Shown piece by piece: positions 52,606-64,000 of a stretch of 64,000 nucleotides of DNA. Each line of letters opens with the position of its first letter. Position 1 is the first letter of the stretch. The DNA is from Eleginops maclovinus (Eukaryota > Chordata > Actinopteri > Perciformes > Eleginopidae). The notes beneath the pieces were generated by a model. That model did not search any database, was not told where the DNA came from, and saw only the letters and a program-made list of their open reading frames with translations. The stretch spans positions 12,448,512 through 12,512,511 of the forward strand of contig NC_086370.1 in NCBI RefSeq assembly GCF_036324505.1. The letters are read 5' to 3'. The position numbers were made by a program, and so were the translations under genes.

Positions 52606-53138
52606 CACTGCCCGGCCCAAACATTTTCACACACTGATACTCGTTGGACCGCGTTTAGCTTTGATTACGGAACGCATTCGCTGTGGCATCGTTTCCACAA
52701 GCTTCTGCAATGTCACAACATGTATTTCTGTCCAGAGTTGCATTAATTATTTTTTGATCTTGTATTGATGACGGGAGATTCAGACCGCTGCGCAAAGTCT
52801 TCTCCAGCACATCCCAAAGATTCTCAATCGGGTTCAGGTCTGGACTCTGTGGTGGCCAATCCATGTGTGAAAATGATGTCTCATGCTCCCTGAACCACTC
52901 TTTCACAATTTGAGCCCGATGGATCCTGGCATTGTCATCTTGGAACATGCCCGTGTTATCATGGAAGAAAAAATCCATTGATGGAATATCCTGGTCCTTC
53001 AGTATATTCAGGTAGTCAGCTGACCTCATTCTTTGGGCACATAACGTTGCTGAACCTAGACCACACCAACTGCAGCAACCCCAGATCATAGCACTGCCCC
53101 CCAAAAAGGCATATGCGCTTTTTTTGGGCCGGACAGTG
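52606..53138 (-). mobile_element. Tc1/mariner-like element, short deleted copy
   Basis: The left end reads CACTGCCCGGCCCAAA and the right end, inverted, CACTGTCCGGCCCAAA (15 of 16 match), each flanked by TA (52604-52605 and 53139-53140). Only about 530 bp lie between, so the first part of the element is gone. The inside is the C-terminal half of a transposase on the minus strand. Confidence 0.88.
52655..53104 (-). pseudogene. Tc1-like transposase C-terminal fragment
   Basis: The 149-codon minus-strand frame keeps the later DDE/D region: [17 protein letters not shown], then [20 protein letters not shown] with the second catalytic Asp, and [20 protein letters not shown] with the third acidic residue in PIENLW. 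The DNA-binding domain and the first catalytic Asp are absent. After SSIQD the frame departs from the usual family ending, which suggests a frameshift. Confidence 0.88.
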
Positions 53139-56100
53139 TATAATAAGCATTAGAATATACCAAAGGGTCCATCGCTACCCTCTTTCCTTATATCAAAATT
53201 TGAATTTTCTGCCTCCGATAACTGACACCGTTATGTTTTTAGCAGCACGCCTAAATGAATTGCACATAGCCCTTTAATAAACCAAAAAATATGTGAAGCT
53301 AGTAACACTGTTTGAAATTTTTCACAGTTGATTACCATCTGCATTTTTAACATACAAAGACTGTACTTTTTTTAATTCATATGTAAGCTCTATTGTGCAC
53401 GTGTTTTCATTTTTTTGTACCTATTCCTTAGAGTGATAATAGCTTTTCTCCGAGCTGATATTGGACTCTCATGAATGTGTAAGTGTTCCACCAAAGACTT
53501 AAATCTTTGTATTTAAGGAGCTATTAATTAGCCAGATCTCAAGACCTAAGAGGGCTCTAAATTACTGCTTTAAACAAGGTTGGTGCTCTTGAAAGGTCAG
53601 TCAGCCAAGCCTTAAACACACAGGCCATGGTGCTATCAATTTTAAGACAAAGATACAGTATCCTGTCTGACACTAATTCAAGTGATGTGACGTTTTTCTC
53701 AATTGGATATCGGAGTTTTTCAATATAAGTTATTACAGGCCTTCCCTATTCATGAAGCCATTAAACATATCTGTGTGTGATGATCAAGATCACCTTCACC
53801 AAGTTAAGGAATAATCATCTTGTTTTCACAGTTAACACAGTGTTAATGCAATGTTAGGAAGTACACATTTGGGCAGCTGAGAGAGTTTGGGGCATCTGAA
53901 TTTGACTGTTTTTCTCATTAAGAAAAATATCAGAAAAATGTGTGTTGCTCATTGTTAGGAACTACTTAAGTCTGTCGAATAATATGTTTGAGAGCAGAAG
54001 AATAATACCCAGGCAAAGCTTTTTAAGCTTCTCTACCCTTTACTTAAAAGAATATCTGTTTTGGGATGTTTTTGGGGGGAACAGCACATCACAGCGAAAG
54101 ACATGTCTTTTTCTTAGTCGTATTCTTAGATACTCTTCAGTACTTGATTGTGAATACCTTTAAATGTATGAATGTCACGGCATGTTCTTTATATGAAAGA
54201 CTTTGATTTTATAAGACTTAGTCTAAGTCTTCACAGATATACTTTATAGATTAGTTTGAAAAATAATTACTGCTGTTTGAACATTATGCCATCCTTACTC
54301 AAAAAATGTAACTGAAACACTACAGTAAAAAATAAACACAATCATAATCGTTGAGTAGTTAATATACCTATTCTTTTTTCCATAACCATATTACCAATAT
54401 GGCACTGCTGGAGCACACAGAAGCCAAAAAGCAGATTGTGAGCATGGAAACTGAAAGCAGGTATAGAGGGCACAGTGCCTTTTATCTAGTAATGCTTCCT
54501 GGCTCATAGTGCACCATCTTGTTTCACATCAGAGGATAGGAACTGAAAAGAAAACTCTAGAGATCAAACAGACAAAGTTAATCAGAAGAGAACGAAAAGA
54601 CATGCATTGAGATGCAGAGAATCTCTTCACCAGACCTTCTCCTTATTCTCCACTCCCCTTTTTACCCCTCTCCCCGAAGCAAACATGTAAGTCTCCCCCT
54701 GGACTTCAATTGTCAGATCGAGAAGAGAAATACGAGGAGGTGGGGGGAGGGAGAGCAACAGAGAGAACAGGTGACAGGCACTGACAAAAGGACGAACGCT
54801 CTGTTAGGCTCGATGCACAGTAACAGGGCCATGGGGACAGTAGGGAACTATACCCTTACAGAAGAAAAATAAAAGATGGGGCAACATTGACATCTATTGT
54901 AAATGATATTTGTCAACAAATGAGTTATGGTGCTAAGCGGGAAGAAGTGCTTTGAGAAGACAAAGGCACATTGTAACAGAAGGAAGTGCATCTGTGTTTT
55001 TGTTGTCAGTCTTTCCTGCTGAATTCATTAACTCTTGAGTTTCACCTGAATCTGCAGTTTAGCAACAATAATGATGGACAATTATGTGCCAGACATAATT
55101 ATGTTTTTGGGGTCATTTATGCACACAGACATGCTTTTGTTTGGAAGAAAAACTACCATAAAATACCAGACAGTCAGACCTTTTTGTGTTTGACAGCTAA
55201 AAAATCTGTAACATTCTGTAAATTTGAGAACTTACATGCATTAATGAAAAATAGTTATAACAATAACTATAACATTGTCATGATAAAAATAATAACAATG
55301 GCCAGACATTTGGTTTCACAGCAGTTGGAAAACCTCAGACACATTTCCATTATAACCCATGTTTAAGACTTCATTTGCTGCAGCTTTATTCCTACCATCA
55401 CAAACAACTTGGAGAGACCCGCTTCCTGCTTGAGAGTCATAATCCTTATTTGCCTAAAATAGGCATCAAATGAAAATGTAAAACATCGCCTTTTTCTGCT
55501 TGTTTGTTCCCTCAAGTTACATTTCAAGATCTGCCTCTCTCAGCCACAATAAATTGTATGCCATGCTTAAAACAGTCCCTGACAGCCACAATATGTGTGC
55601 AGTATAACACAACGTTTGATGCATTTTCTATTACATTTTTAAGCTTTCCTGAAAAAGCTCTCTTTTTTTTTTTTTAAATCTCCTAAACACCACAAACAAG
55701 AAAAAACATGATGTCAAAAACAATAGTTTAAGAATAGGTTGGGATACAAAGCTGTGTTTTCTTCGAATAGCCAAACACATTAAATATGCTCTTCTGTGTT
55801 CAAAGACATTCAAAAGATAATCATGAACATTTCAGAAGCAATCTCCTCTTACAATCAATGTACTGTATTTACCAGCAAAATGAAAGTATTTTAAAATGAC
55901 ATTTAAAAAAAAGTATAAGAGGTATGGAAAAGTAATTACGTGTGGTATTAACAAGGTATATATTTAAAAAAACAAAAGTGAAACAAACAGAAAACAGTTG
56001 TACTAAACGACATTAAACTGACAAATAATCTGTTTCAATTTCGTAAAGCATTGCAAATGTATATAAATTGTGACATTTTATGCTAGCCTTGCATGGACAA

Positions 56101-58906
56101 GTGAATCCTGTTTTTAGGGATTTTGAATCATTTAAGCCTTTTAAAGTAAAAGTGAATTAAAGCATTATTGTCAGAATCTAGTAACCCTTGAGAAAACAGG
56201 GAATTTTAAACTTAGACTCGTAATTTCCTTATAAAGACATACATTTTAGCCATGTTCTTTTGAGCAAGGCCACACTGGTTTTGCAAACAAAAGTGTTCAT
56301 TTGTATAACCAGTTCTAAACTTGTGGAAGCAAATGTAGAGCTCTTAGGACTGGCAGGATCCCATAACGGTTTCTCTTGTTAAAATTAGACAGTATTTTGA
56401 ATGTGCTTGAGTCCACCCACTGTCTTCTGGGTAGAGCATTTTAAATATTTTACAGGAGATTGACTTTGGAACATGTTTTTCTTCTTCTTTTTCTTCTTTT
56501 TGCCTCTGCCTCTGACAAGCACCTCCTAACATTATGATTGTATAATGTAGCAGTTTTAGCAATGTTGCAAAACATGACTCAGCAATACATTTGGTAAGAG
56601 ACTAATAAGAGATGTGTATCTAGATGAAATGGCTTGCTGGATGCATAATTCAAATACAAATCAGGAGACCAGGGATTGAACCTTGAGGAACTTCACATGC
56701 AAAGCTTTAGACATAAAATTATAAAATGATGTTCAAAAGATTTGTCCCTTGAAGCCTAATGCAAAATAATAAACTCAGTCTGCCTTCTTTTTCTCTTCTG
56801 CTGCTTTTGTCGGAGGAAAAATACGTCTTTCCCTTTCACAAAAAAAGCTTGAGGAAATGGTGGATTATCTAAACAAGATATTCCTCCTGTGGTCCATTCT
56901 GCAACAGCGTTTAGTAATATGGCCCTGTTAAGTGTGCATCCCTATTGAGTCGTATGACAGGGAAGACCTACAAGTCGGCTTAGAAAATGCATTATCAGAG
57001 TGCAGCATATTAAACTAAGCACAGCCTCCCTCTGACAATGATGGGGATTTTCTGGATGCCCTTCTTACCCTAGAGGAATTGTTCAGAGCTTTCATATCAG
57101 TTTCAATGCAGCCCTGAAACAATGAGTACAGCTTTTGCGCGTATTTCCTACAGTGTCCAAATCCTCCAGCTGTACAATGACTTCATGTGGGATGACACGC
57201 ATTTTGGAGACACAAGGTTGGCTCTAGAGCCACCTCTGTTCAGGTTCATTGACCTATACCTGCCTACCCCTGTTACAGAGTCCTGGCTCAATTATCATTG
57301 TTGGTGTGAAATCCAAGGGGTCAGCCATGCAAGTGTCACTTCTACTCAGCAACTCCCTTTGGATTTTAAATTCCCTGTCAATCTCTCTAATCCAGCTGTG
57401 AAATGTGCCTTGTTGAAAGCACTGAAACATTTTAAGTCTTTAACAGTGCAGTTTTTCTGTTCGGTCCTCTGCCCTGCAACCATGTCTTCACTGACAGGCA
57501 AAAGAGTGGCAAGCTCTATCTCCGTCTACTTTTCTGAGCTGCATTCTTAGGTTGCCTCTCTGCACTCTTCTCATGACTTCTTAGACAGCTGTGCAGAACC
57601 GAGGTGTACCTCCCTCAAGAAGACCATCGTAGCTTGCGTGGGAGGATTAATGCGGCCGCTGTCTGTCGCTCCCCCACTGCACTGTCTCACTTGCAAGAGA
57701 CTCAGTGCAAGCACAGCATAAGCTTTCTTAGTCATAAAAGATGCTGAAGTCTGGGAAGTGGTATATCTTATAATGACATCCTGTCTCCCAACCTGTACTA
57801 GCTGTAAACAGAGTTTGGAACATGGAGAAGATTTGACCGACAGCACTAATGAAGCTGCTTTCTTTGAGTCTTGTAACTGTCCTGCTAATGTTTTTAAAAC
57901 AAGAAATCATGGATGCAGGACTCAGAACTATCTGTCATCAATGATGGAAGGGACTTTTGCACTTTACCTTTCACCTTCCTTATAGGATGCCAACACTTTA
58001 TTGATAAGATCAGCAGATCAGAGTAACCACATCACTCTGCTGGAACATGTTTATCTAAGAGGAAGTGGATATTTTTCTCTAGGCGCAAAGCCCTCTGCTA
58101 ACTCATGTCAGGCCATACTTGCAAATATTTGGACTCGGACAAGGCTGAAGCCACGCAGATATGATTAAGCTCATAGTGGTGCAGTGCTAGCTCATTGCAC
58201 TATAAACTGTTATTGAAAGTGGATAGTTCTTTGTCGGATGGAATAGCCTGTTGTAGCTTGGATTCTAAACCAGGTTGGCTCATCAAACACTGTCACATCT
58301 ATGCTCTTTGAACAATGCAAACAACTAGATTTTATTATGGCCCGGGCAGTTCAGTGTTTTTATTGTAAATTGTTCATCTTAGAAAACCTTGCACTCTTGG
58401 TTCACTGTGTTTCTAGTGCTATGATGTGGAGTCCACAAGGATGTTCTTGGTAAACTCCTGTATAAGCAAAGGCTGTGGTTGTACAATGTCAATTGTTGGC
58501 AGGCAAGAATCATCCCTTGGGTTTTCATTTTCCAGGTATTGATCACAAACAAGTATGCCCTTGCGGCCATCACACTGACATTTATCAGGTTCTTCTAGCT
58601 GGGTATGTGTTGGTTCTTCTTGGTCCTAGTTGTGTATGTTGTTGTATAGCACCACCGTTTTCTGCTTTACGGGACAGACTTATTGGAATTTAACCTTAGT
58701 TAATAACTTATTGCCGATGCGATCAGGTCATACCATTTAATCTTCTAACCATTTCTTCTCTGTTAAAAACAAATATTTTTCATTGCACACACTACGACGG
58801 GATAAACTACAGTTAAGCTAAAGTTTAACTACTTGGTACATCAAAAGATATTTTGGCAATCCAAAAAACACTACTCTTTACTAAACATCATTTTTTTCTA
58901 TTTCAG

Positions 58907-59057
58907 CTCAACAGCAGAACTTGGGGGAACAGTTCCTTCATGTGTTCCTTCAAGATGGAAGTCCTGTTGCTAAACTTGGGTGTGGTAGCGGTTATGTTCT
59001 GCATGCTGCTGTGGGCCAGAACGTCAATAATAACAGATGGATGCCAATCACAATCAG
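58907..59057 (+). CDS. eys: eys exon: LamG2 part 2
   Basis: The acceptor is tatttcag|CTC and the donor atcag|gtatga; the exon is 151 bp, phase 1 to 2. It reads TQQQNLGEQFLHVFLQDGSP, then VAKLGCGSG and NNNRWMPITI. 'FLHVFLQDG' and the 'W.PI.I' strand are the LamG positions that LamG1 covers with FMKLFILNG and KVHIVNI. The plus-strand ORF at 58853-59149 is a different frame and is not the product. The rest of LamG2 lies beyond the window. Confidence 0.9.
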
Positions 59058-62000
59058 GTATGATAAGTCTCCTACTTTCCTCTCTGTTCTTTAATATTCT
59101 GTTGGCAAAGTCATTATCACTGCCTGTATTGATCAGGATTTCTATGTAATTACTTGTTTGAAAAATGGATGTGTATCAGGAAGTCTTTGTGTAGGATGTG
59201 AAAAATGTTAACTGTATTTGTCACTGAAAAGAAGCCCCCGATGACATCATGATAGCAAAGCAAGAATTGCTATCATTTTAAGCCCATTCTGTCTAGAATG
59301 ATATATCTTTACAGATACCGTATGCACGGTTGATCTCTGCCAAATAACAAACAATTTTCATTTTCTGAAAGTCTTTCCTCATAACTTACGCTGTTGAAGA
59401 GTTCAAGTGAGTCACCAATTTCATTACTCACTTGCACATCCTCCACTCAGTTTCAATAGCTTATAAAGAAGGATTGAGGTAATAAGAAAGAAAGAAAATG
59501 AACACAATAGACACACCAATGTATTAAGTGTTAAGTGTGCACATTTATCTATTCAGAAATGTGTGTGCAGTGCTCAGTTGTTTCCACTTCAATTGGGGTT
59601 TTACACAAAGTCCCATGTCATGGTCTCTTTGATAAAGCCCTGTGAAAGCTTGTCTGTACTGCAGCTATCCACACCAGTGTTGATCAGAGATTTGATTCTA
59701 CGGTATCACAGAAGTACAATGAAAGCTCCCTGCATCAGATAAATCCCACTTTAATGCCCTGCATCCCTGTGCACCTCCAGAACAGCAGTCATACCCCTGA
59801 CATGTGTCAAAATGTCAAAATCACAAAGAAAATCATTCAGTGTGTTGGCAGTGTTAGTTTTGGGACTGGTACAATGCCTATTAGGACAATTATAGACAGA
59901 AACTGCAATCACATTTCATTCTTATACTCATTTCAATGAAATATTGTACACACATTGAATTGTATTCCATTGGATTTGAGTTGAATAGCTAAACTTACCT
60001 AATTAAACATATAAACTATATACATCATCAATAATAAAGTTAGCATGCACAAATAGGTATACTATATTTAACAACTAAAGCTTACTCTATGTTATGTCTC
60101 TGTTTTTGATACTGAGCTATACTGTTAAATGGTTTAACACCATGTAAAAAGAGGAACATTTCTGTTACCATCCATGGCATCTCATAGATCACTCTCAGAT
60201 AGTGAGAGACTTAGGATTATTAAACTTTGATATTCAGTCTGCTGAGAAAATTGGCCATTTCAGCAAATAGGTGCAGGGTGATTTCCTGTAAGTGCCCCTT
60301 TTACCTTGACTGCATCCAGTAGACAAACCTTACACCTTGACCCAGTCATTTCCTGCCTAATGTGCAATGCTCTCAGGATTTTGCTCACATAAAGAGAACT
60401 TGTAGAGCAAGTCGACTTCAATGACCCTTAATGATCTATGAAAGTTGAATGTATACAGTAAAAATCCACTGGCACACTTCACCACTTCTAATTACATTTG
60501 GCTTTACCACTAAATTCAGCCGTACCATCTGAAAACAGCTAGTCCCATTTAAGAAAAAACGTTACCTTGTTTGAACATTGACAAAATACAAAATAACATA
60601 TTTAATTAGATCAGAGGATTCATTTTGCCGAGACTAATGTTAAATTTGTTTGTCAAAGTCCAACTAATTGTGATTCATTTATATTACCATTTCCAAAAAC
60701 TATGATCCTAGCCAAGGTAAGTAGCTTTTCACAACAAGCCTTTGGTATGACTGAATAAATGATGCAAAAATACAGAACAACATAAAAATAAACCCAGCTG
60801 GAGTTAGATAGCTGTAACTCTGTTATATGACAGTGTATTTATACAAAGTCATAACCTCAGCCTTCTTCCCACACTTTTCTCTAGATTTCGCAAATTTCTT
60901 AAGACACATCCCCGAGTGAAATTACTTCTTAAAGCCAGAAGCAGCGAATGTTGCTACTCTTTTGGATTATCGGGGGAAAACAACTGAATCGTTAGCATTT
61001 GGCAACAGATTTGGTACCAAATGTTGAACCTGATCCATATGCATTCGCACTACTTGCTTGTCTCATCCAAATAGGTCTGATCACAATGCTTCCCCATGCA
61101 CAGCTGATCTTCTGTCTCTGTTGTGCGCATACAGGCTTACAGCTCAGGCACTGTGGGGCACAGTGAGCCAGTGGGAGAAACAGGAGGGGGCTGCTGCTGA
61201 GCTTTGCCTCTATTTATTCTTGATCGGTTCAGCAATTGTATTCATATGCAAATGAGCGCATGACATCATCTAGTCTTGTTTGAGCATTAAATACCTTCTT
61301 TCCTTTCCTTCCTTTCCTAGTCGCCTACGGTGAAAACAGCTGCATCAAATTGCCCTCAGCGTCCAGGGTTGTATATAACTGTAAATATCCCACAGCTCCA
61401 GTGACCAAACAGGGAAGAATAGAATCGCCTGATGTCACTGCATCACATAGTCACCTCTTTTCAACTTTTTCCCTCTTCAGCATCTCATACGCACTCCTTT
61501 TTCAAACCACCAACATATTGTCATCTCAGGCATTGTTCTGATGACGTGCAGGTCCGTAGAAAACAAAAACATTTGTCTTCCGCTTTCATTTTTGCACTGA
61601 TGCAGCATTGTTGAAAGTGGTATGACACCTCTGTTCAACATACAGCACTGCACTATGAAAAGATGCACTTTAACTCTTGATGTTTTTCCATGCTGGGCTT
61701 TAAAGCACTGTAGTTTTTTATAAGGATATAATTGCTCGCATTAATGAAGATGAGTACAAAACAACACATTGATGTGGGGGGCTTATTTAAATGAAATTAA
61801 AAGCCCTCTAGTTGGTGGTCTACCCAGCTGTTGCTGCTAATCTAACATTTAAGCTCTAAAATGATCTACTCCAGCTTCAACACAAAGTAAGCAATAAATG
61901 TCTACTGTACAGATAAAAAAATATATGGATATATTCCAAAACTCAACATTAAGTGCTGTTTTTTTTTTTTAACAAAGTCCTATTTAGATTTTTTTTGAGG

Positions 62001-64000
62001 AGAACTTTTTTAACAATTTTACAGCTCACTACTTATTAAGGATAGACATTTGGCACATTTAATCAACTGTTTATCATCCGCTTCTGGAACTGATTCTACT
62101 AAAAGGATCCGAATGATCCGAACAGGCTGCTATGTACATTCGAGATACCGGATGGGTAGACCAAATGTGAAAAACTCGCGTTTGATTATACTTTATAATC
62201 TCTGTAACAATGTAGCCTGCATAATCCAGTTTGGTTAAAAGAAAGTAAGATTTTTTAGTTCACATTTATCCTGGCGCTTTATCAATAGCTATGCACATTT
62301 TCTGAATGTACTTGTGCATTGTGTTCTTTAGTGAAGAAAGGTATGGATAAGCAGAACAGTAGTAAATGTGAAATGCTTAAAATATCATCCCGACTTCAAG
62401 GTATGTTTATTCTGTTTCTGTAAAATAGAAAAAATAATTGTCTTAGAATGAGTTCTTCAGCACATTTGTAGTTCTCCCTTTTACACTGTGAAGGTGGAAA
62501 GACAAAACGCCAATTCTGCAATGCCCTGTGCTGCCATGTCATTTCAAAGAGGAGTGTGCAGGGGGGATGTGGTGTCATTTTTCATTTAGGGAGGACACGT
62601 TTGTTGTTGGCTTGGCTTTTTGATGTCAGTGAGTTCTCCTTCGGGGATGTTCTGGGCAATACTGCTATGATTAAAGTTCGAACCTCTAAAAATGCTCCCC
62701 TGGTCATTTGCGAGGGTGTGTACATTATTGGTTGAATCCCATTGTGCTAAGCATTCACTGTTGGTGTAAATTTCATCCTCAAACATTCAAAGATCAACTG
62801 GGTAAAACGTAGTATTATCACATCTCTTCCTAGGCAGGTATACTATTCAAATGTGTACCTCTTTTTGTGGGCGCTTTTTTCCTCTTCAGTAAAAGAATGG
62901 GGTTGGTGTCTCAAATAGGGCTCTGACTTACTTGGAATATTTCTTTGTATGACAGAATATTTTCTGCCTCAAAAGTCATGGGTTTTGATGCGTATCTCAA
63001 TGTCATATTATTTCTGTTCACAATTTTAAAAAAAAGGTGTTGTTTAGTATGAGCCATGCATGAATACCTGGCTATCTTCAAATTTCTCCCAGGTTTCTGA
63101 ATGTCTGTGTTGGATGCTGTTAAAATGTCAATGTAATGCTTCATCACCAAAAGTAAAGGACCCAAGATACCTTGCCTTTATGCTTATGCTTTATGATTGG
63201 ATATAGTTTTTCTTGAAATAATTAAGACTAAAATTGCAATGCCTATGATGCAGTTCAGTAGCCTACAACATCACCCTTTTTTCTCAGAGTTTAAAAGCTC
63301 CTCCAGAGCCACAGGAGACATGATAGAAAAGCTGTGAACTACTCATTGTTACAAGTAGGCTGATCTTCATGTGTAAAATTGGCATAGTATCCCTTTTTAA
63401 GCCACCCTACATTTTTGAATATAAATGACCTTATTATGTACAAGTACCATAAAATTCCAATGGAAACCATCAAAGATTTTTTATCCCACTCTTAAGCCTT
63501 ATACGTCTGGGACTGGTATTTCTTGGAGACCTCTAGTAATAGTTACAAAGGTCGTCTGTGATCATCCACTGCAAATTACCTTGCATATTTAACCAAACAG
63601 AGAGGGTGCGTACAATTACAGAGTGTTCCTCTTACTATAGAGCATGGTATTTTTGAATATAATATACACATAAATGGTAGTAATATTATATGGTATAATA
63701 TTGTTTATATAATTACACATAAATATGATGTAATGTAATATTTAGGATATAAGCAGCCGTTACGACGAGCCTTGGTATTTTACCCCTTAATTCAAGTATA
63801 ATGCAGACTTTGCTAATCTCGTGTAAATGCACGACAGACATCATAGATATATATGTCTGTATATATGTCTCGTGTGAACAGGTTTTTTCATATAGGCCTG
63901 TCTAATGAAACCAATGTCTTCTTGCTTTAAGACCTAAAGTCCACACGAGACAGCACATTTTAAATACTGAAAATGATGTGTTGTGGGAAATGCATGAATA
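59058..64000 (+). other. eys intron, 5' part, no next exon found
   Basis: I looked for the next LamG2 exon (phase 2 start) and found none. Acceptor-like sites at 61320 and 63287 run into stops at once in the required frame. The stretch is AT-rich; near the end an 11-bp inverted repeat (63866-63876 with 63942-63952) is the only structure noted. Confidence 0.65.

Noticed and set aside
54986..55366. 126-codon ORF
   Set aside because: AT-rich frame with Asn/Lys/Ile/Tyr bias and no domain; judged chance.
58853..59149. 98-codon ORF with hydrophobic segment, as a possible membrane exon
   Set aside because: It is a shifted frame over the LamG2 exon; the frame fixed by splicing from 49974 gives a good LamG sequence instead.
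61321..61380. Possible next LamG2 exon after cctttcctag
   Set aside because: In the required phase it meets a stop after three codons, and no LamG motif is seen.
63288..63340. Possible next exon after ttttttctcag
   Set aside because: A stop follows almost at once in the required phase.

Overview
This window is vertebrate, almost certainly teleost fish, nuclear DNA. It is AT-rich, with short exons (75-260 bp) in long introns, long (CA)n microsatellites, Tc1/mariner-type transposons with TA target sites, a tRNA-derived SINE and traces of hAT-like and non-LTR elements. There is no bacterial or phage-like gene organisation.

The only gene I can support is an internal part of eys (eyes shut homolog, a secreted photoreceptor extracellular-matrix protein) on the + strand. 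I find 21 exons (3,169 nt, about 1,055 codons). Every junction keeps the reading frame, and every split EGF domain is rebuilt with correct cysteine spacing. The gene enters at base 1 inside an EGF domain and leaves past 59057 inside the second laminin-G domain, so the signal peptide, first EGF repeats, later LamG/EGF units, promoter and poly(A) site all lie outside.

Layout: 1-32753 holds 14 exons coding EGF repeats 1-17 (numbered within this window; many calcium-binding type, the 17th cut short) and a Pro/Thr-rich linker. 37626-42291 holds four exons forming LamG1. 42984-43234 codes a Thr-rich linker and EGF 18. 49798-49974 and 58907-59057 code the first part of LamG2. This EGF array / spacer / LamG / EGF / LamG order, and exon lengths that match the human EYS splice positions I remember, separate eys from the Crumbs genes. 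The human gene has a very large exon between the EGF array and LamG1. This window has only a short linker there, and the frame still fits.

The introns hold the repeats: a 1.1-kb internally deleted Tc1-like element with perfect ends (40985-42105), a 0.53-kb Tc1-like remnant (52606-53138), a SINE (about 37305-37512), a probable hAT 5' end (14755-15127), a possible MITE (about 32867-33190), two non-LTR tail fragments, (CA)n tracts at 3486-3612 and 52203-52297, and an unclassified repeat at about 50547-51220. I found no second gene, RNA gene or CRISPR array, and no convincing new system. The observations most worth checking are the missing large spacer exon, the half EGF domain before the linker, the series of O-glucose motifs, and the repeats sitting close to splice sites.
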